64,000 nt of DNA, taken from the NCBI GenBank assembly GCA_038502055.1, contig JAXRKN010000037.1, forward strand, positions 1 to 64,000. Direction: 5' to 3'. How positions within the stretch are numbered: the first letter of the stretch is position 1; each line of letters begins with the position of its first letter. Under the pieces are notes generated by a model, which was not told the origin of the DNA, did not search any database, and was given only the letters and a program-made list of their open reading frames with translations. The DNA is from Tanytarsus gracilentus. Taxonomy: Eukaryota > Arthropoda > Insecta > Diptera > Chironomidae. Shown here one piece after another: positions 15,851 through 27,500 of this stretch. The position numbers and the translations under genes are program-made.

Positions 15851-16090
15851 TACCTTTCAGCTGTAAAAAAATTTATGAAAAAAATAAATAAATATTTCTG
15901 ATAAAATTATATTTTTACAGCGTATGGGTCATAATGAAATCTATTGTAAATCCAAAATTATATTTTTCACAGGTGTCATAAGCGACTTATGTCCATTGAC
16001 GATTCAATTGGTTATAATAAAATGCTTTTTTCAGATTTGCAAATCTTTAGTGACAAGTTATAATTTTTTTTAAAAAATTACATTCATAAA
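15851..16090. repeat. Diverged terminal satellite unit
   Basis: After the last regular unit the sequence still follows the satellite order (ATGAAAAAAATAAATAAATA, ATGGGTCATAA, CATAAGCGA, ATAAAATGC, a final ACATTCA) but with many substitutions and insertions. This makes the unit about 50 bp longer than the array consensus. Both hairpins of the array unit are broken here, although CATAAGCGACTTATG forms a different small palindrome. It reads as an old boundary copy left outside the homogenised array. Confidence 0.85.
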
Positions 16091-16369
16091 ATATATAGAA
16101 TTTAAGATAATTTAACATAATTTTAAGGATGAAATTTCTTTATTAAATTATTGAACAAAATATAATTTTAATTATAAAATGATTGCACATAAAATAAATG
16201 GCAAAAATATGATATTTTTAAATTTTCATAAATTTACCGCACACATACATGTACAGTATCACAGAAAAGTCTTTTAAAACATAATTTTTAAATTAAAACA
16301 ATCACATGGAATGCTTTGCAACTTTGAATAATTTTCTTTAAATGGCGGTTTTTATTTATTAAGCTTATA
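16091..16369. other. Short AT-rich spacer between satellite and RNF34 gene
   Basis: No gene or repeat is recognised here. A TTTATT at 16351-16356 is an AATAAA poly(A) signal on the minus strand, 14 bases past the stop codon of the RNF34-like gene. Its transcript therefore probably ends inside this spacer, and its 3' end lies roughly 300-500 bp from the satellite. Confidence 0.6.
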
Positions 16370-18518
16370 TTAAGACTTGAATATTCGTACGACTCGAACT
16401 ATATAGCTTCGACATATAGGACATTCGCTGAGTATTTTTCCGCAAGCAGTGCATCCAATTGAGTGTCCACACTCAAGAAAAACGCATTCGATAGGAGCAT
16501 CCATGCATATCTTACATAAATCATCACTATTTATTTTATCAGCAGCTTTAATTAACAATTGAAAAAATCTTTGAAATGGTTCATTTAAAAAATAAATTTT
16601 TTTACTTACGCGGTGCCGATTTGTGACTCTCCCATAACCTTTTTACACGCTCTTTCAATTCATTTTTTTCGCAACAACCTCGAAAATCGACTCGATTTAG
16701 CATAAGAGTTTCCTTCAACTGCTTTACACTCATCAATTCCAACTCTTCATTTGAACGTATATCGTCAAGTGACATAAATTGTCGTACCTAAATTGTTTTA
16801 TTAATTATTAAAACTATTAATATTATTCGGAAAATTATTTAAAATTACCTCGTCTTCTTGGTTTTGACTCTTCAAACTTTTGTTTTCAGCATTACTCGTT
16901 GAAGCATAAACATTGATTCCCTCGCTTTCTTCGAGGACATTTTCATCGATTTCGTCATTAGACGTATGTGATGATACCTCAGATGACTCATGTTTGTTCA
17001 AATTCTCAAGATATTTAACAAATTCTCTAATTTTTAAATTTTTTTCTTCTTGGGTGCAATTTAATGACCTTAACTGCTCACTCAATTTGAGAATTTCTTT
17101 CTTTATTTTTAATTTTGCTTTGCCACACTTACGACACGACACTTTTATATCACCTGCATGGGGATTTGACGACATATCAACAGATATTCTATTAAAATCG
17201 CCATCTGAATGACTCCTGAGAGTAGTTGTTTGTGCATTTGAGCTCGAAGATGTCGATGGAAGCTGTTGCATTAGATTTACTGGCTGATTACTTTCTGAAT
17301 TTGAATTAGTATTTTCTTCCTCTAACTTTTGAATGAGCAGCCAGGCATCGTCAGATTTTCCAACAAAAACCTCTTCAAACGACGAGTCCGACTCTTTACT
17401 CGTCATATTGCTTAATTTTGATTTTTTATTGACATGACACGGCGGTTGGGTCAAAATAGTTTCTCGCATCTCAGATATTTTTTCGTCATCATAGTCTTCA
17501 CTATCGGAACACTCACAATCAATATTATAAGAATGGGTTTTATGAGTCTTTGGAAAATGTCTTTGATTGCTAGGTAGTTCACTTGTGGATGGCTGCTCAT
17601 TGACCTGAAGCTCGTTAGCACTCGTGTGTGAAAACTGAGGAGGATTCACACAATCATGTTGCTCTTTTCTTTGACTATTGTTGCCCGATTGATTGAAGCA
17701 TGTTGTTTTTTGAAGATCTAAAATATGAGTGTAATAAATTTAAAAACAATTTAAATTAGCTATTTTACCAAGGGCTGAGAACTTCAAAAATTGACGTACA
17801 TACACGTACATTCACGTACATTAAAAATTGAAGTTCTCAGCCCTTGTATTTTACCTGAAGAAATTTTTTCGGTAATGGAATTAAAAAGGCTCTGGCAAGT
17901 CTGCTTGATTTGATCAAAGCTCTGAGTGTAATTGTCAAAGTCATTTGGAGTTGAAGCGCTCGATGCAGTTGAACCATCATAATATGTATTATTATTGAGA
18001 TGATTTATGATAAGATTACAAAGTTCTTCTTTTTCAACAATACCTTTAGAAAAATTTAAAGCTGTAAGATTATAAACTATGATAAAATAATTTTTTTACC
18101 AGCGATATTAATTTTCCTCGATTGCAAAAAAAACACCAAATCCTAAAGTTTCAAAAACGAAATTAAGAATTTTTTTTTTTTAAATCATCATTATCGTTAC
18201 GCTCCCATCTTTAGTAATAAATAATAAATAATAAATAATAAATAATAAATAATCAATAATAAAAAAAACACCAAATCCTAAAGTTTCAAAAACGAAATTA
18301 AGAATTTAGCAAACCACATTTATGATAAAAATTACTTTTGTTTTAAGCTGCATTAGCTGATTTTTTGACTTGGAAAAGTCAATCACAGTTTGACATTTTA
18401 AACAAGTATTTTTTCGTGACTTTCCAAAACAATTTGAACAATAAAAACACTGACATGATGTGCACGTTTTTTTCCGTTTGAAAATTGTAAACTGAGAATT
18501 GCAATTTAAACAAGGCAT
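16370..18518 (-). CDS. RNF34: E3 ubiquitin ligase, RNF34/RFFL (CARP) family
   Basis: This is a 545-residue protein from six coding exons read on the minus strand: 18336-18518, 18100-18142, 17855-18043, 16849-17717, 16610-16787 and 16370-16545. All junctions are GT-AG and keep frame. Residues 1-45 form a FYVE-like zinc finger (Cys 3, 6, 19, 22, 27, 30, 39, 42). A first SAP-like segment starts at QLMQLKTKDLVFFLQSRKI, and a second at about 430-485 contains LMLNRVDFRGCCEK. The C-terminal C3HC4 RING has Cys/His at 498, 501, 513, 515, 519, 522, 529 and 532, inside CKICMDAPIECVFLECGH. This domain order is that of RNF34 and rififylin, ubiquitin ligases known to act on caspases and other signalling proteins at endosomal or plasma membranes. 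The middle exon (residues about 139-428) is long, Ser/Asn/Glu-rich and low in complexity, so the protein is larger than vertebrate RNF34 (about 370 residues). Introns 2-4 are small. Intron 1 and intron 3 carry duplicated splice signals, listed separately. Confidence 0.93.
17761..17854. mobile_element. 78-bp hAT-like fold-back MITE with 8-bp target duplication
   Basis: The 19-base inverted repeats CAAGGGCTGAGAACTTCAA (17769-17787) and its exact complement (17828-17846) enclose a 40-base loop with three ACGTACAT-like copies. The direct repeat TATTTTAC flanks the element at 17761-17768 and 17847-17854. An 8-bp target duplication and a terminus starting CAAGG are characteristic of the hAT superfamily. 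The element sits in intron 3 of the RNF34-like gene, exactly at the splice donor. On the minus strand the duplicated target is GTAAAATA, so an intact donor exists on both sides of the element. It is non-autonomous because it is far too short to code. Confidence 0.85.
18126..18307. repeat. 47-bp direct duplication of an intron acceptor plus exon start, with TAATAAA microsatellite between
   Basis: A 47-base segment at 18126-18172 is repeated exactly at 18261-18307. On the minus strand it contains the pyrimidine tract, the CTTTAG acceptor and the first ~17 bases of exon 2 of the RNF34-like gene. Between the copies lies a TAATAAA heptamer array (18215-18253, about 5.5 repeats). The upstream copy is a decoy. 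Splicing to its acceptor (AG at 18278-18279) would read through the heptamer array and reach a stop codon, so only the inner acceptor at 18143-18144 preserves the SAP domain. Confidence 0.9.
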
Positions 18519-19080
18519 TTGATGAAAAACTTAATTTTTTAAGTTAATAAAATTTTTCTTTGACAACGTGAATATTTATTTTCTCAAAACTCATTTGTAG
18601 TATGTGAACCCCCCAACAGCAACGTTAAACTTGTTATTAAGTTTTTTCTTATTTCATGTTTTTTTTCTAGTACAAATGATTCTGATCAACTATAGATACG
18701 TCTGCACGAACTTGTATTTAATTGCTTTAATAAATAATTAAGACTTTTTGAGTTTTAAGTTATTACTTCTATAACGGATTTTTTCAACATCGCTACCAAC
18801 ATGAAGTTGTTAATTTTTTAAAATAGTTAATTTGACTTTTTTAATAGCATTGCACATTATATGGTTTCTGAAAATTTTAAATATCATTAAATGGCGTTAA
18901 TTTTTTTTCTTTATTTTCATGTATAATGATTGTGCTGTTTAGAGCTTTTCATTTCCCCCTTTAAAAAAATGGAAGAGACAGAGAGAGATTGAGAGAGAAA
19001 AGAGAGTGAGAGTCAATTGACTTTAGTATAGTGGTTTATGTGATATTGAAGAAATTACACTGAAAATATGCGCTTAAACG
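18519..19080. promoter_or_regulatory. Intergenic 5' region and candidate untranslated exon (plus strand)
   Basis: This region follows the RNF34-like start codon. It contains a purine-rich GAGAGA tract at about 18970-19012, which resembles GAGA-factor binding sequence. It is followed by a stretch ending in CGCTTAAACG directly before GTGAGT at 19081, a strong donor. The stretch about 19025-19080 is therefore a candidate 5' non-coding exon. If joined to the acceptor at 24513 it gives only a short upstream frame that stops at once. Assignment to hnRNP K is inference, since another transcript could use it. Confidence 0.35.
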
Positions 19081-19490
19081 GTGAGTTTATTTAATAATTC
19101 ATCATTTTTATTGATTGTTTTACTTTATCGAATCAAAAAATACCATATAAGTCATGAAAAAGTAGATTTTCAAACTTGCATTGCGAACTATGTAAGGAAT
19201 GTGAATCATTTTGTGGAAAAAATAACATAAGCCTCAGTCAGCGTGACCTTGTATTTTGCAAAGAGATAAGCATTGAAATGAATTCTTCTCTTTCGGCAAT
19301 AGTTTTAAAGTTTCTTGAAATTACATTTTGCATAAAAAACATATTAATGGTTATTTAAACAAGAGTATGTTTTAAAAGATTTTCTCTCGCGCAAGTTTAG
19401 TATGTGTCCAAACAATTGTTGAACCTGCGTGTAAAATATTATATGTTAAATTTAAAAAAAATTCTATTTAACCACACAATTTATGTTTAA

Positions 19491-19840
19491 ACAAGGTGTG
19501 TCTACAAAATACGTTGCCATTTCCAATAGCTTTGCTATATTAGATTAGTAGGACCAGATGCAAAATTTCTAAAAAAATCGAGGAATTAAACTTATTAAAA
19601 TTTTCAAAATTATCAAAATATTGATCTTTTTCAAAGTTTTAAACTGTCCGATTTTTTTTTAAATTTTTCATGATTTTGAATTTTTTGACTTAAATGGCTC
19701 TAAACTCGTCGATCAACTGATTTCAAATCTTGTCTATTTAAGAACAATTTTGATATTGCACAATTTAATTTCTTGACACTGGGGACAGAAACTAAGCTGG
19801 GAGAAATTTAAAGTAAATATAAAGCGAATCTATGATTTTT
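19491..19840 (+). repeat. Interspersed repeat family, copy 1
   Basis: This is a ~350-bp unnamed repeat, also present in inverted orientation at 31643-31870 and 47403-47717. Against copy 2, about 73 bases (from TTTGATATTGCACAAT to AAATTTAAAGTAAATATA) differ at only two positions. Against copy 3 the left end is shared (CAAGGTG, TAGTAGGACCAGAT, ATCGAGGAAT). The left end has TAGCTTTGCTA and the right end TAAAGCGAATCTA, which relate to a short palindrome seen more clearly in the other copies. No protein coding was seen. It is probably a non-autonomous transposon or SINE-like family. Confidence 0.75.
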
Positions 19841-22428
19841 TAAAAATTGCTAATAATTCTAGAAACTAAAATTGCCAAGTTTAAATTATTTTAAAAGATC
19901 TCAAGCCATAATATGTTTTTTAGTTTAACCCACCAGAGTTGGTAACACTTATCTGCTCGTTTTTCCGTCCGTCCGGTTGTTCCTTCGAGATCTCGGCTCC
20001 TTTTAGGAATATTTTATTAAAACAAACTAAGTTAAATTTAGCAAAATCGAACATTCATGGTTCATTCAGCCCTTGCATAGGGGTTTTAATCGCTTCGTGG
20101 TAGTTATCTATGTGACTCTTGTATCCTTTTATCTAATGGACTATTTGCGTGTCATGATTGCCTGAATGTGTGTATGTGTATATATTGCACGAATGAAACG
20201 GACATTCTCAATGAATATTTAACTAACATCGATTATTTTTTACCACACAAAACGAACTTTTGTAACATGAAATGTTTTCTCATAGCCTCCCGATGTCACT
20301 TTTTTTGTTGTAACTATGACATGGTAAAGGGAGCAAGTAAGGCAGTTGCATTTAACGCATACAATTACGTACGATGTGAGGGATATTGACCGTTTCATTT
20401 AAAGCTGAGGTTTTATCATTATAACAACAACATGTTGATGTGACCCACATTCTAGTAATGATCAAAAAAATTAAAAATAACATTTTTCATAATTGCAATT
20501 CTAAATATTTCATGAGGAATTTTAATTCCTCGAAAAAATTGTCTTTGGGTGTTATCGTCTTGTTTGTGAAAATTTTCGAGAAATCGTATCTAAAATTAAC
20601 ATGCATGCGGATTTTATAATCCTCTCGTGTATATATTTCTTTTTCGGTGAATCATCATAGCACGTTTGCACATTAAAAATTTAAATACTAGAAACTTAAA
20701 GTCGCTAAGTCACCCGTATTCTGTTTTGAGTATATTCCGTTGAAATTTTTAATTTTGTTGTGAGGAACCGAAATTTCTAAGTTCGAAAAATTCTCTAAAA
20801 AACTTCAAAGAAAATCAATTTTAATTTAAATGATGAAAATTTAAAATAGTTTTGTAACCTTTTGTAAAATTATTAATTCTGATGCAATTGTCCAAGCAAA
20901 AAAATTCAATCAAAAAGTGTTTGATAAATTAAACAAAGAGATTAATCTTCACTATTTTTTTTCAAAACATTAAAGTTTTCAGGTAAAATTTTGAGTTCCG
21001 GGCTAGTTATAATCATAAGCAACTTTTTCAGAAAATTTTTAAAATCACTTAAAAAGCCGTTAATTAAATTCAAAAAATTTATAAAACTTAATTTGTCGAT
21101 ATATGATGAAATTAACTAGCAGCTAGCTTCAAAATAGCATCAAAACTTCCGTCTTTTAAAAAATTTGTAAATATATGCGAAAACATTCTTGAATTATTTT
21201 TGATTTGATACAAATTTCATTTTTTCTGGACAAGTATTTATATAAATCTCAAAAAAATATTCTCTCACACTGCAAAATTTGTCTTTGCGTGATTTTCGCT
21301 CTACTCCTTTTTATCACTCATCGTCAAATGTTCATTTGTTTATTCGTTCTAATTATAAAAATGTTTTTGATTCCAATTTTTTCACACTTTTCTTTATATC
21401 GAGCTATAGCTATGAAGATGTACAATTTTGTTTCAATGAATTGTCATTAGATAAATTTCAAACGATGAAAATTAAAAGGCAATTTTTCAACATGCTTTTA
21501 TTTTTAGAAAGAAAAAAGTGTTTACGAAAACAATGTACTAGCTCTCAAGTCGTCAAATTTTTTTAAGAGCCAGATGACTTATTACACATGCATATGAATG
21601 AAAACTTTAAATATTTTATATTTTCAAGTTGAAGCGGTTTAGAAGTTCAAATTATTAGTCTTAACAACGACAGATGACGGTTTCTCCATTGTCAATAATT
21701 AATTTTATTCTTCGTCGTATATCGATTCAAAGAATCATGTTTTATTTAAATCAGTTTGCTTTAAAGGTTTTTAACTAAAATTACACATTGGTTGTTGATC
21801 AACAAGTTGTAAATCTGAATAAAATTCGTTTTTCTAATTATCATTCACATCGAGATTATCCCTAGATCATCATTGATGGCGAGTAGCGTAGTTAAGGCTA
21901 GATCATTATAGACGTCTACAAATCTCTTGCAAGCAAGAATATGCGTTCATGCAATAATCATGTAGCTGTTTGTAAAAAAAGGAGTTTAGGAGGTTTAATT
22001 GAATCTGATTTAATTTCAAAAAAAAAATTTAAAAATTTTTGACGGCTTTTACAACAATGTAAAAAGAATTTCTACTTTTAAAATGACATGAATAATTGAT
22101 GTAATGGGTCGATTGAAAAAAGTATAATGATGGTTAACGTGTGTTTGTATGTGGTGTGGCGATGATCGAACGTTTCATTAGGCTGTTGCTGGACAACGGA
22201 ATATGGTAACAACAAAGCAAAAGTTGGGGATTCGATAAAGCTACTCATTAATATTTTATCATTTCCCCTCAAAAAGTACTCGTATGCATTCTGAGGTAAC
22301 TTTATTACTTAGAAAAAATACATTTCTCTCACACAGACAACAATAGACACTAGAATTCTACTCATCGATTAGAGATTGCCCCACCGCTAGAATTTTCTCC
22401 ACTTGATGTTATCCTACAAAGTTTGTGG
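19841..22428. other. Non-coding region upstream of hnRNP K
   Basis: No gene is supportable; the short open frames here have no family resemblance and are AT-biased. A GC-richer patch at about 19925-20160, including CGTCCGTCC, looks like a transposon remnant but was not identified. A segment at about 20940-20998 matches 46206-46262 closely (shared TTCAAAACATTAAAG and TTTTCAGGTAAAATTTTGAG), indicating another dispersed element. Confidence 0.5.
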
Positions 22429-22695
22429 TATAAATATGATGGATTTTCAGACCATTTGACAGTTTTTAAGCTGCACTTGAATTGAAAATATACAAATAAA
22501 TAGTTAAATTAAAAGCTTATATTCAAATTGATTAATTGACATCGATAGAACTTGTGCGCTCAATTAATTTTAAAATAAATCTAACGAAGTGAAAAAAAAG
22601 ACTTGAAAAAGAGAAATGTCTCAGTAGTTTGCATAATTATCATAAAATTTATTGTTGCCTCTTAAAAGTTTTTTAGTTATTTTTAAAAACTACGG
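22429..22695 (+). promoter_or_regulatory. Core promoter (TATA plus Inr) with untranslated first exon
   Basis: TATAAATA lies at 22429-22436, and ACAGTT at about 22459-22464 falls 30 bases downstream, where an initiator is expected. The following transcript has no long open frame and ends at ACGG|GTGAGT (exon end 22695, donor at 22696). This donor could splice to the acceptor at 24511-24513 just before the hnRNP K start codon. The architecture fits a 5' UTR exon of that gene. The joining is inferred. Confidence 0.5.
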
Positions 22696-24513
22696 GTGAG
22701 TTTTTTTTCCTGTTTAAAAACTTATCTTTGCATAAAAAAAAGTTTGTCAATAAGTCATCTTTCTAAAAAAATACATTTATTTATCGAGAGTTTGACATGT
22801 GCCTTTAAAGACAATCTTGCTTTAAAAATTATTAATTTAAAATAAATTTCGATAAAGATATTGATAAAAAGAAAAATATGTACAATTTGTAAGATTAAAA
22901 AAATTAAAAAATTCTCTCTTCTCTCGCGTCTTTGCTCGTTGTCGTCGAATGCTAACCAGCTAAAAGTGTACCGCTGTTGACTCTCGCATATCGCATAAAA
23001 AATAAATATTCAGTTCTCTCAAAGACGTCGGCTAGAGAAAAGGTGTTTACGGATATATTTCATAACGATTTAATGTAATTATTCAAACTCATAAATTGAA
23101 TTTTTCTTAAAGGAAAAAGTTTAGTTAAGTTCAAGAGAAAATTAAAGCAAGTGAAATGATTTCAAAAATACCGGACAAAAACTAAGCAAATCTCATTGTG
23201 ATGTACTACATTGTAAATGGAAAATTGTAAAATGCAAATTTTTTCAATCTTGAATATTATTTTACCGCTATAAAAAATTATAGAGAGAAAGATTCTATTT
23301 TTATCGGTGAAGAAAAATATGAATTTTTAGAGCATATTACTAAAAACGAAAAGATATTTGATGATTCTGAAAACACTGTGCATTTTGCCAGAAGCTAGAA
23401 CATAAAACAAAACAACAATCCAGCTCTAAACTCTTAGAAAATTTTATTCAAATTTGTTTTGCGAACAAAAGCAGGTGTAAGTTTGTCGCGCAATTGCTGC
23501 ATCTTTTCAACCGCAGAAAACAAAACATCTCCCACTATACGCCTCGCCTCTAAATATGAAAAAAATTACCTTATAACATTAACCTATTTAATTGTAGCTT
23601 ATGCAACAGCTAAGTCTCCAAAATATTTAGAAACTTGAATTAAAACAAAATAAATGTGAAAATTTAATGATGCAATTATCTCTTTTAAAGGAATTTAAAA
23701 TCCAGTTCAGTCAAGCCTTCAATGTTAGTTTTATCACATAACTTCCTTAAAATCTTTGGCATGTCATTCATTCACTTGCTATTTAGACACTTACTTGTTT
23801 TAAGTTGAATAAAAATGAATACTGATCAAAAGCTTTACTTTGTCGATTTTTTAAAACAATCGCAAAGAATTTTATTATTGTTAATATTAAACTGACTGAC
23901 CCACATCACACCTGATAAATAGTGTCCATATTTGGTAGTTGTGATTTTCCATTTTTACAATATTCATTAAGTAAGAAAGAATGTTATTATCGCCCACTTT
24001 CATAGTAAAAAAGTCTGGAACAAAGTCAAGTATCTTGAGTGGAAATAACATTTTTCCTCACAAAACATTTTTGAATTTAAATTGTGAAATTTAACAAAAT
24101 AAAGATTCATTTTATGATGAAAAAAATCTTCATCGGGTCATTCACGATTTAAAAATTCTTGTAAACAAAAAAGACGAACAAATTTTAAAATTCAAGTTTT
24201 TCGACCTCTTCTTACTTTGTGAAAAAAACACAAGTTTTGCGAATTTTGCTTTAGTGTAGTGGTGCATACGCATACCTGCTCCATGACCATTTGACGCGAG
24301 TGAAAAAAAATTCCTTGATCTTGAAAAATGTTCATTGACCACTGCACGGGCAAGAAAAAACACTTTCCATAATTGGAAAGAAGACGAAAATAAAAAAGCT
24401 GTAATTTTTTCGTCTGAAATATTTGAGAATTGAGGTAGTCTCGAAAAAAATTTAAGAAATTTCGTCATTATGAATATAATGTACTTTATAAAATCTTTGC
24501 AATTATTTTACAG
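22696..24513 (+). other. Probable 5' intron of hnRNP K
   Basis: AT-rich, with no recognisable coding exon. A CT/CG-richer patch at about 22915-23045 (CTCTCGCGTC, then TTCAGTTCTCTC) could be another transcription start. It lacks a clear downstream donor, so it is not called separately. The intron ends with the tract TTATTTTACAG at 24513. Confidence 0.4.
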
Positions 24514-24520
24514 ATTGATC

Positions 24521-27500
24521 ATGAAGCGTGAAAGTGAAGAAATTTTCCCAAACAACGACTCCTTCTTTCAAGAACAAATCGTATCAAATAGAGACCAGAG
24601 TGAAAATTTCGAGGGCTCTAATGCTGCAGAATTTAGTAATGGACCGTCGAATCCTCCTAAACGACAGCGTCGAATCGATGACGAAGAGATTCGTTTGCTG
24701 ATTCCGAGCAAGGTGAGAGATTCAAAATGTTGACTTGGAGTTTCTTAATATTAAAATTATTGATAAAGATTGCTGGAGCCGTTATTGGTAAAGGAGGCAA
24801 CAATATTCAAAAACTGCGTACTGAGGTGTGTAAAAATAATTGTAAAAACATTTTAGCTCACCTTAAAAAAATTATTCGATACTTATTATAATTATTTTTT
24901 ATTTATTTTTTTGCCATATAATAATTGTAATAATATCATCTTTTACTCTCATAGCTTTTCATTAACTTAAATTATCTACTTTTTTGCATATTTAAAATTG
25001 TGATGATGAGTACTCTCTGATGATTCCCCCATATTGTTTTTTATATGTTAAATTATTTCACTAAATATATGATTTTTTCTCATTCTCTCTCCCCTACATA
25101 TAAACAAACATGTCAATACCAATCAAAAATGAAAATTCACGAATAAATCGGTAAAACCCCCTGTGCGTGAAATATGCCAAAATTAAAACTCTCTATTGTG
25201 CCCAAACTCTCAACGATGCCCTGTTTCCCGTGTCGCTGTCGAACCTGATCGCCGTCTAAATATGTATGTACACACTTTCTACTGTTGTGTACCAATCAAC
25301 TTTGCGATTAAGCGTTTTCTTAATTTGTCCAAAACTACCCACATCCTCATCTGCTATTATCATCACTCCTTTTTATCAACTGCAAATCCGTGTGTGGTAA
25401 AAATTCTTCTCTTTTTATTAATTCAATATTTTGTTTTAATTTTTTTAAATCTTTCAAAAAAATTTTGGGAAAATTATTTATGCTTAATTTAATTATCACC
25501 AATTGTTTATCAACGGTTGTGTCCGTGTGATGCTCCTTCTATCTGAACACCCAACTCTATGAAAATTTATTTACCATTTTGAAATTGTGTGCTTTTCGAG
25601 CAGTATAAAGCCCAAGTGAATATTGGCGATTGTCAAGGCCCTGAACGGTAAAGAATAATTTTGATTACATTTTAACACTTTAAAATTATTTTTTACATCA
25701 ATTAAGAAGAGTTTGTTCATTTGCTCTAAACACTCAAATTTTCTCATCATAAGCAATTGCCATTTAACATTTCATTCATTTAAATTATAGAAAATAAATT
25801 ATCTATTTCATTTTATTTTCCTTTCTCATATACATGTATGATTGAGCCTTCTAATATTATCAATAAAAAATCAAACATGACATGTTACTCCTTCAATGTC
25901 TCGAACTTATATCTCAAGCGTATCTTTGAAAGAATTTTTTTTCCAAAATTGCTTTCTTTTTGAAGTGAAAATTTTATGAATTTGAACATTAAAACAGGGC
26001 TTTAAAAAATTATTATTGAAGGTTATAAGTTATTCTTTCACAAATTAATAACTTTCACTAACTTTTATTTAAAATCTATATACGTTAAATATATAAATTT
26101 TAACTTTATGTAGAGTCATCACAATTGCATCCGATTTAGATACCTGCTCCAAAACAGTCAAAGAAATTATGAAGCATTTTGATAAGGTAAGCTAACATTT
26201 GGGTTTTCATTATTTTTATGCGAAACCAATCAACAAGCAAACAAATGCATTTTTCTTCGAATTTTTGTTTTATATAATATCCGAGTATGCTTCAAACAGA
26301 GCGAGAGGTATTAAAATTTCGAAAATAATAGTAGGCGTTTTAATATCTTTGACATCCATATATTAATTAAAAGTATTAAGTAAGCAAACGATGATAGTTT
26401 TATGGATAGCTGTTTGGCACCATTGAGACGGATTTGAAAAAAATCAATATTAATTAATCTTCTCGTGTCTGTTATTACAAGTTTGCTTGTGTGCGCGTGA
26501 GATTGTATATATTTTTTATCGGGTGTCGCTCGCATTTTTTAATTTTTTTTTTATTTAGGGCAATTCTGATGATTATGAGTTGAGGATCTTAATTCATCAA
26601 AGTTTGGCAGGATGTGTGATCGGAAAGAGCGGGACTAAAATTAAGGAGCTCAAAGATGTAAGTACTTTATTGTTTACTCACGTCGTATCCCTTGACAACT
26701 CTTTATATGACACTTAGTGTTGATGTGTTGATGACACATTTTTTGGTGCTGTGTCAGTGAGAAAATTGATATAATTACTATTTAAATAGTCATCACATTA
26801 GTTTCTGACAAAAAAAGCTAATATCATTCATGATGAGGGAAAAAGCGTCAAACAGTCACTTTTTCAAATCGATTTTCTGACACGCTCACGATCAAAAAAT
26901 CAATTAAATAGATTTGTTGTCACCAAAATGGAATAATTACAAAAAAATTGAAACCGTTGAAATGAGTTTTGGAAATAAATTGTGTAATTCTTACACATTT
27001 TTAAAGTCACTCGTCCGTCTCTCATGTAGATTTGTGTCTGTGAGCATTTGTCTCGCGTGTGTATAGTTAGAAAATAAAATATCCTTGATCCCTATTTTCT
27101 ATTCATTCGTTATGTATATATACTCCAAAGTTTTTTCAGTCTCTTTCATACTCGTAATTTTGAAAATAAGCAGCAGTTTGCTAGCCTATTGTGCTGGTTA
27201 TGTTCTTTGTGTATTGATGTATGTTGGCGGGCTCCATGAAACAGTGAGTGAGCGAAGTAAAGGAGAGAAGAAAAAAGAGCCCGGTGGTGAGGAAAAAAAA
27301 TTCCATTTCCCATCTGCCAAATGATAAAATTGTTTTCTATATATTAAGAATTTTTGATGTTGGGTTTTAATGAAGTTTTCTGAGCACATGCCTCAACGAC
27401 TCACAAAGCACCTGGACTAAAAGTCAACGAATATTGGCGCGAATTTCTTAACAATTATTACTCCTGTTACACCTTATAAACCGTTCCTTGCGTCAAAACG

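Noticed and set aside
16913..17212. Plus-strand open frame within the RNF34 large exon
   Set aside because: It is the antisense shadow of the conserved-frame exon 16849-17717.
18174..18260. An extra RNF34 exon between the two 47-bp copies
   Set aside because: The first SAP motif is complete when 18336-18518 joins directly to 18100-18142, and the intervening sequence is a heptamer microsatellite followed by in-frame stops.
20060..20100. A second copy of the 78-bp MITE (CAGCCCTTG seen)
   Set aside because: Only nine bases match; no inverted partner or target duplication was found.
23005..23045. Third promoter at TTCAGTTCTCTC
   Set aside because: An initiator-like word without a properly placed TATA box, DPE or downstream donor; kept only as a remark.
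24142..24468. 108-codon minus-strand frame just upstream of hnRNP K
   Set aside because: Ser/Phe/Lys-rich translation of AT-rich DNA in a probable 5' intron; no family resemblance.
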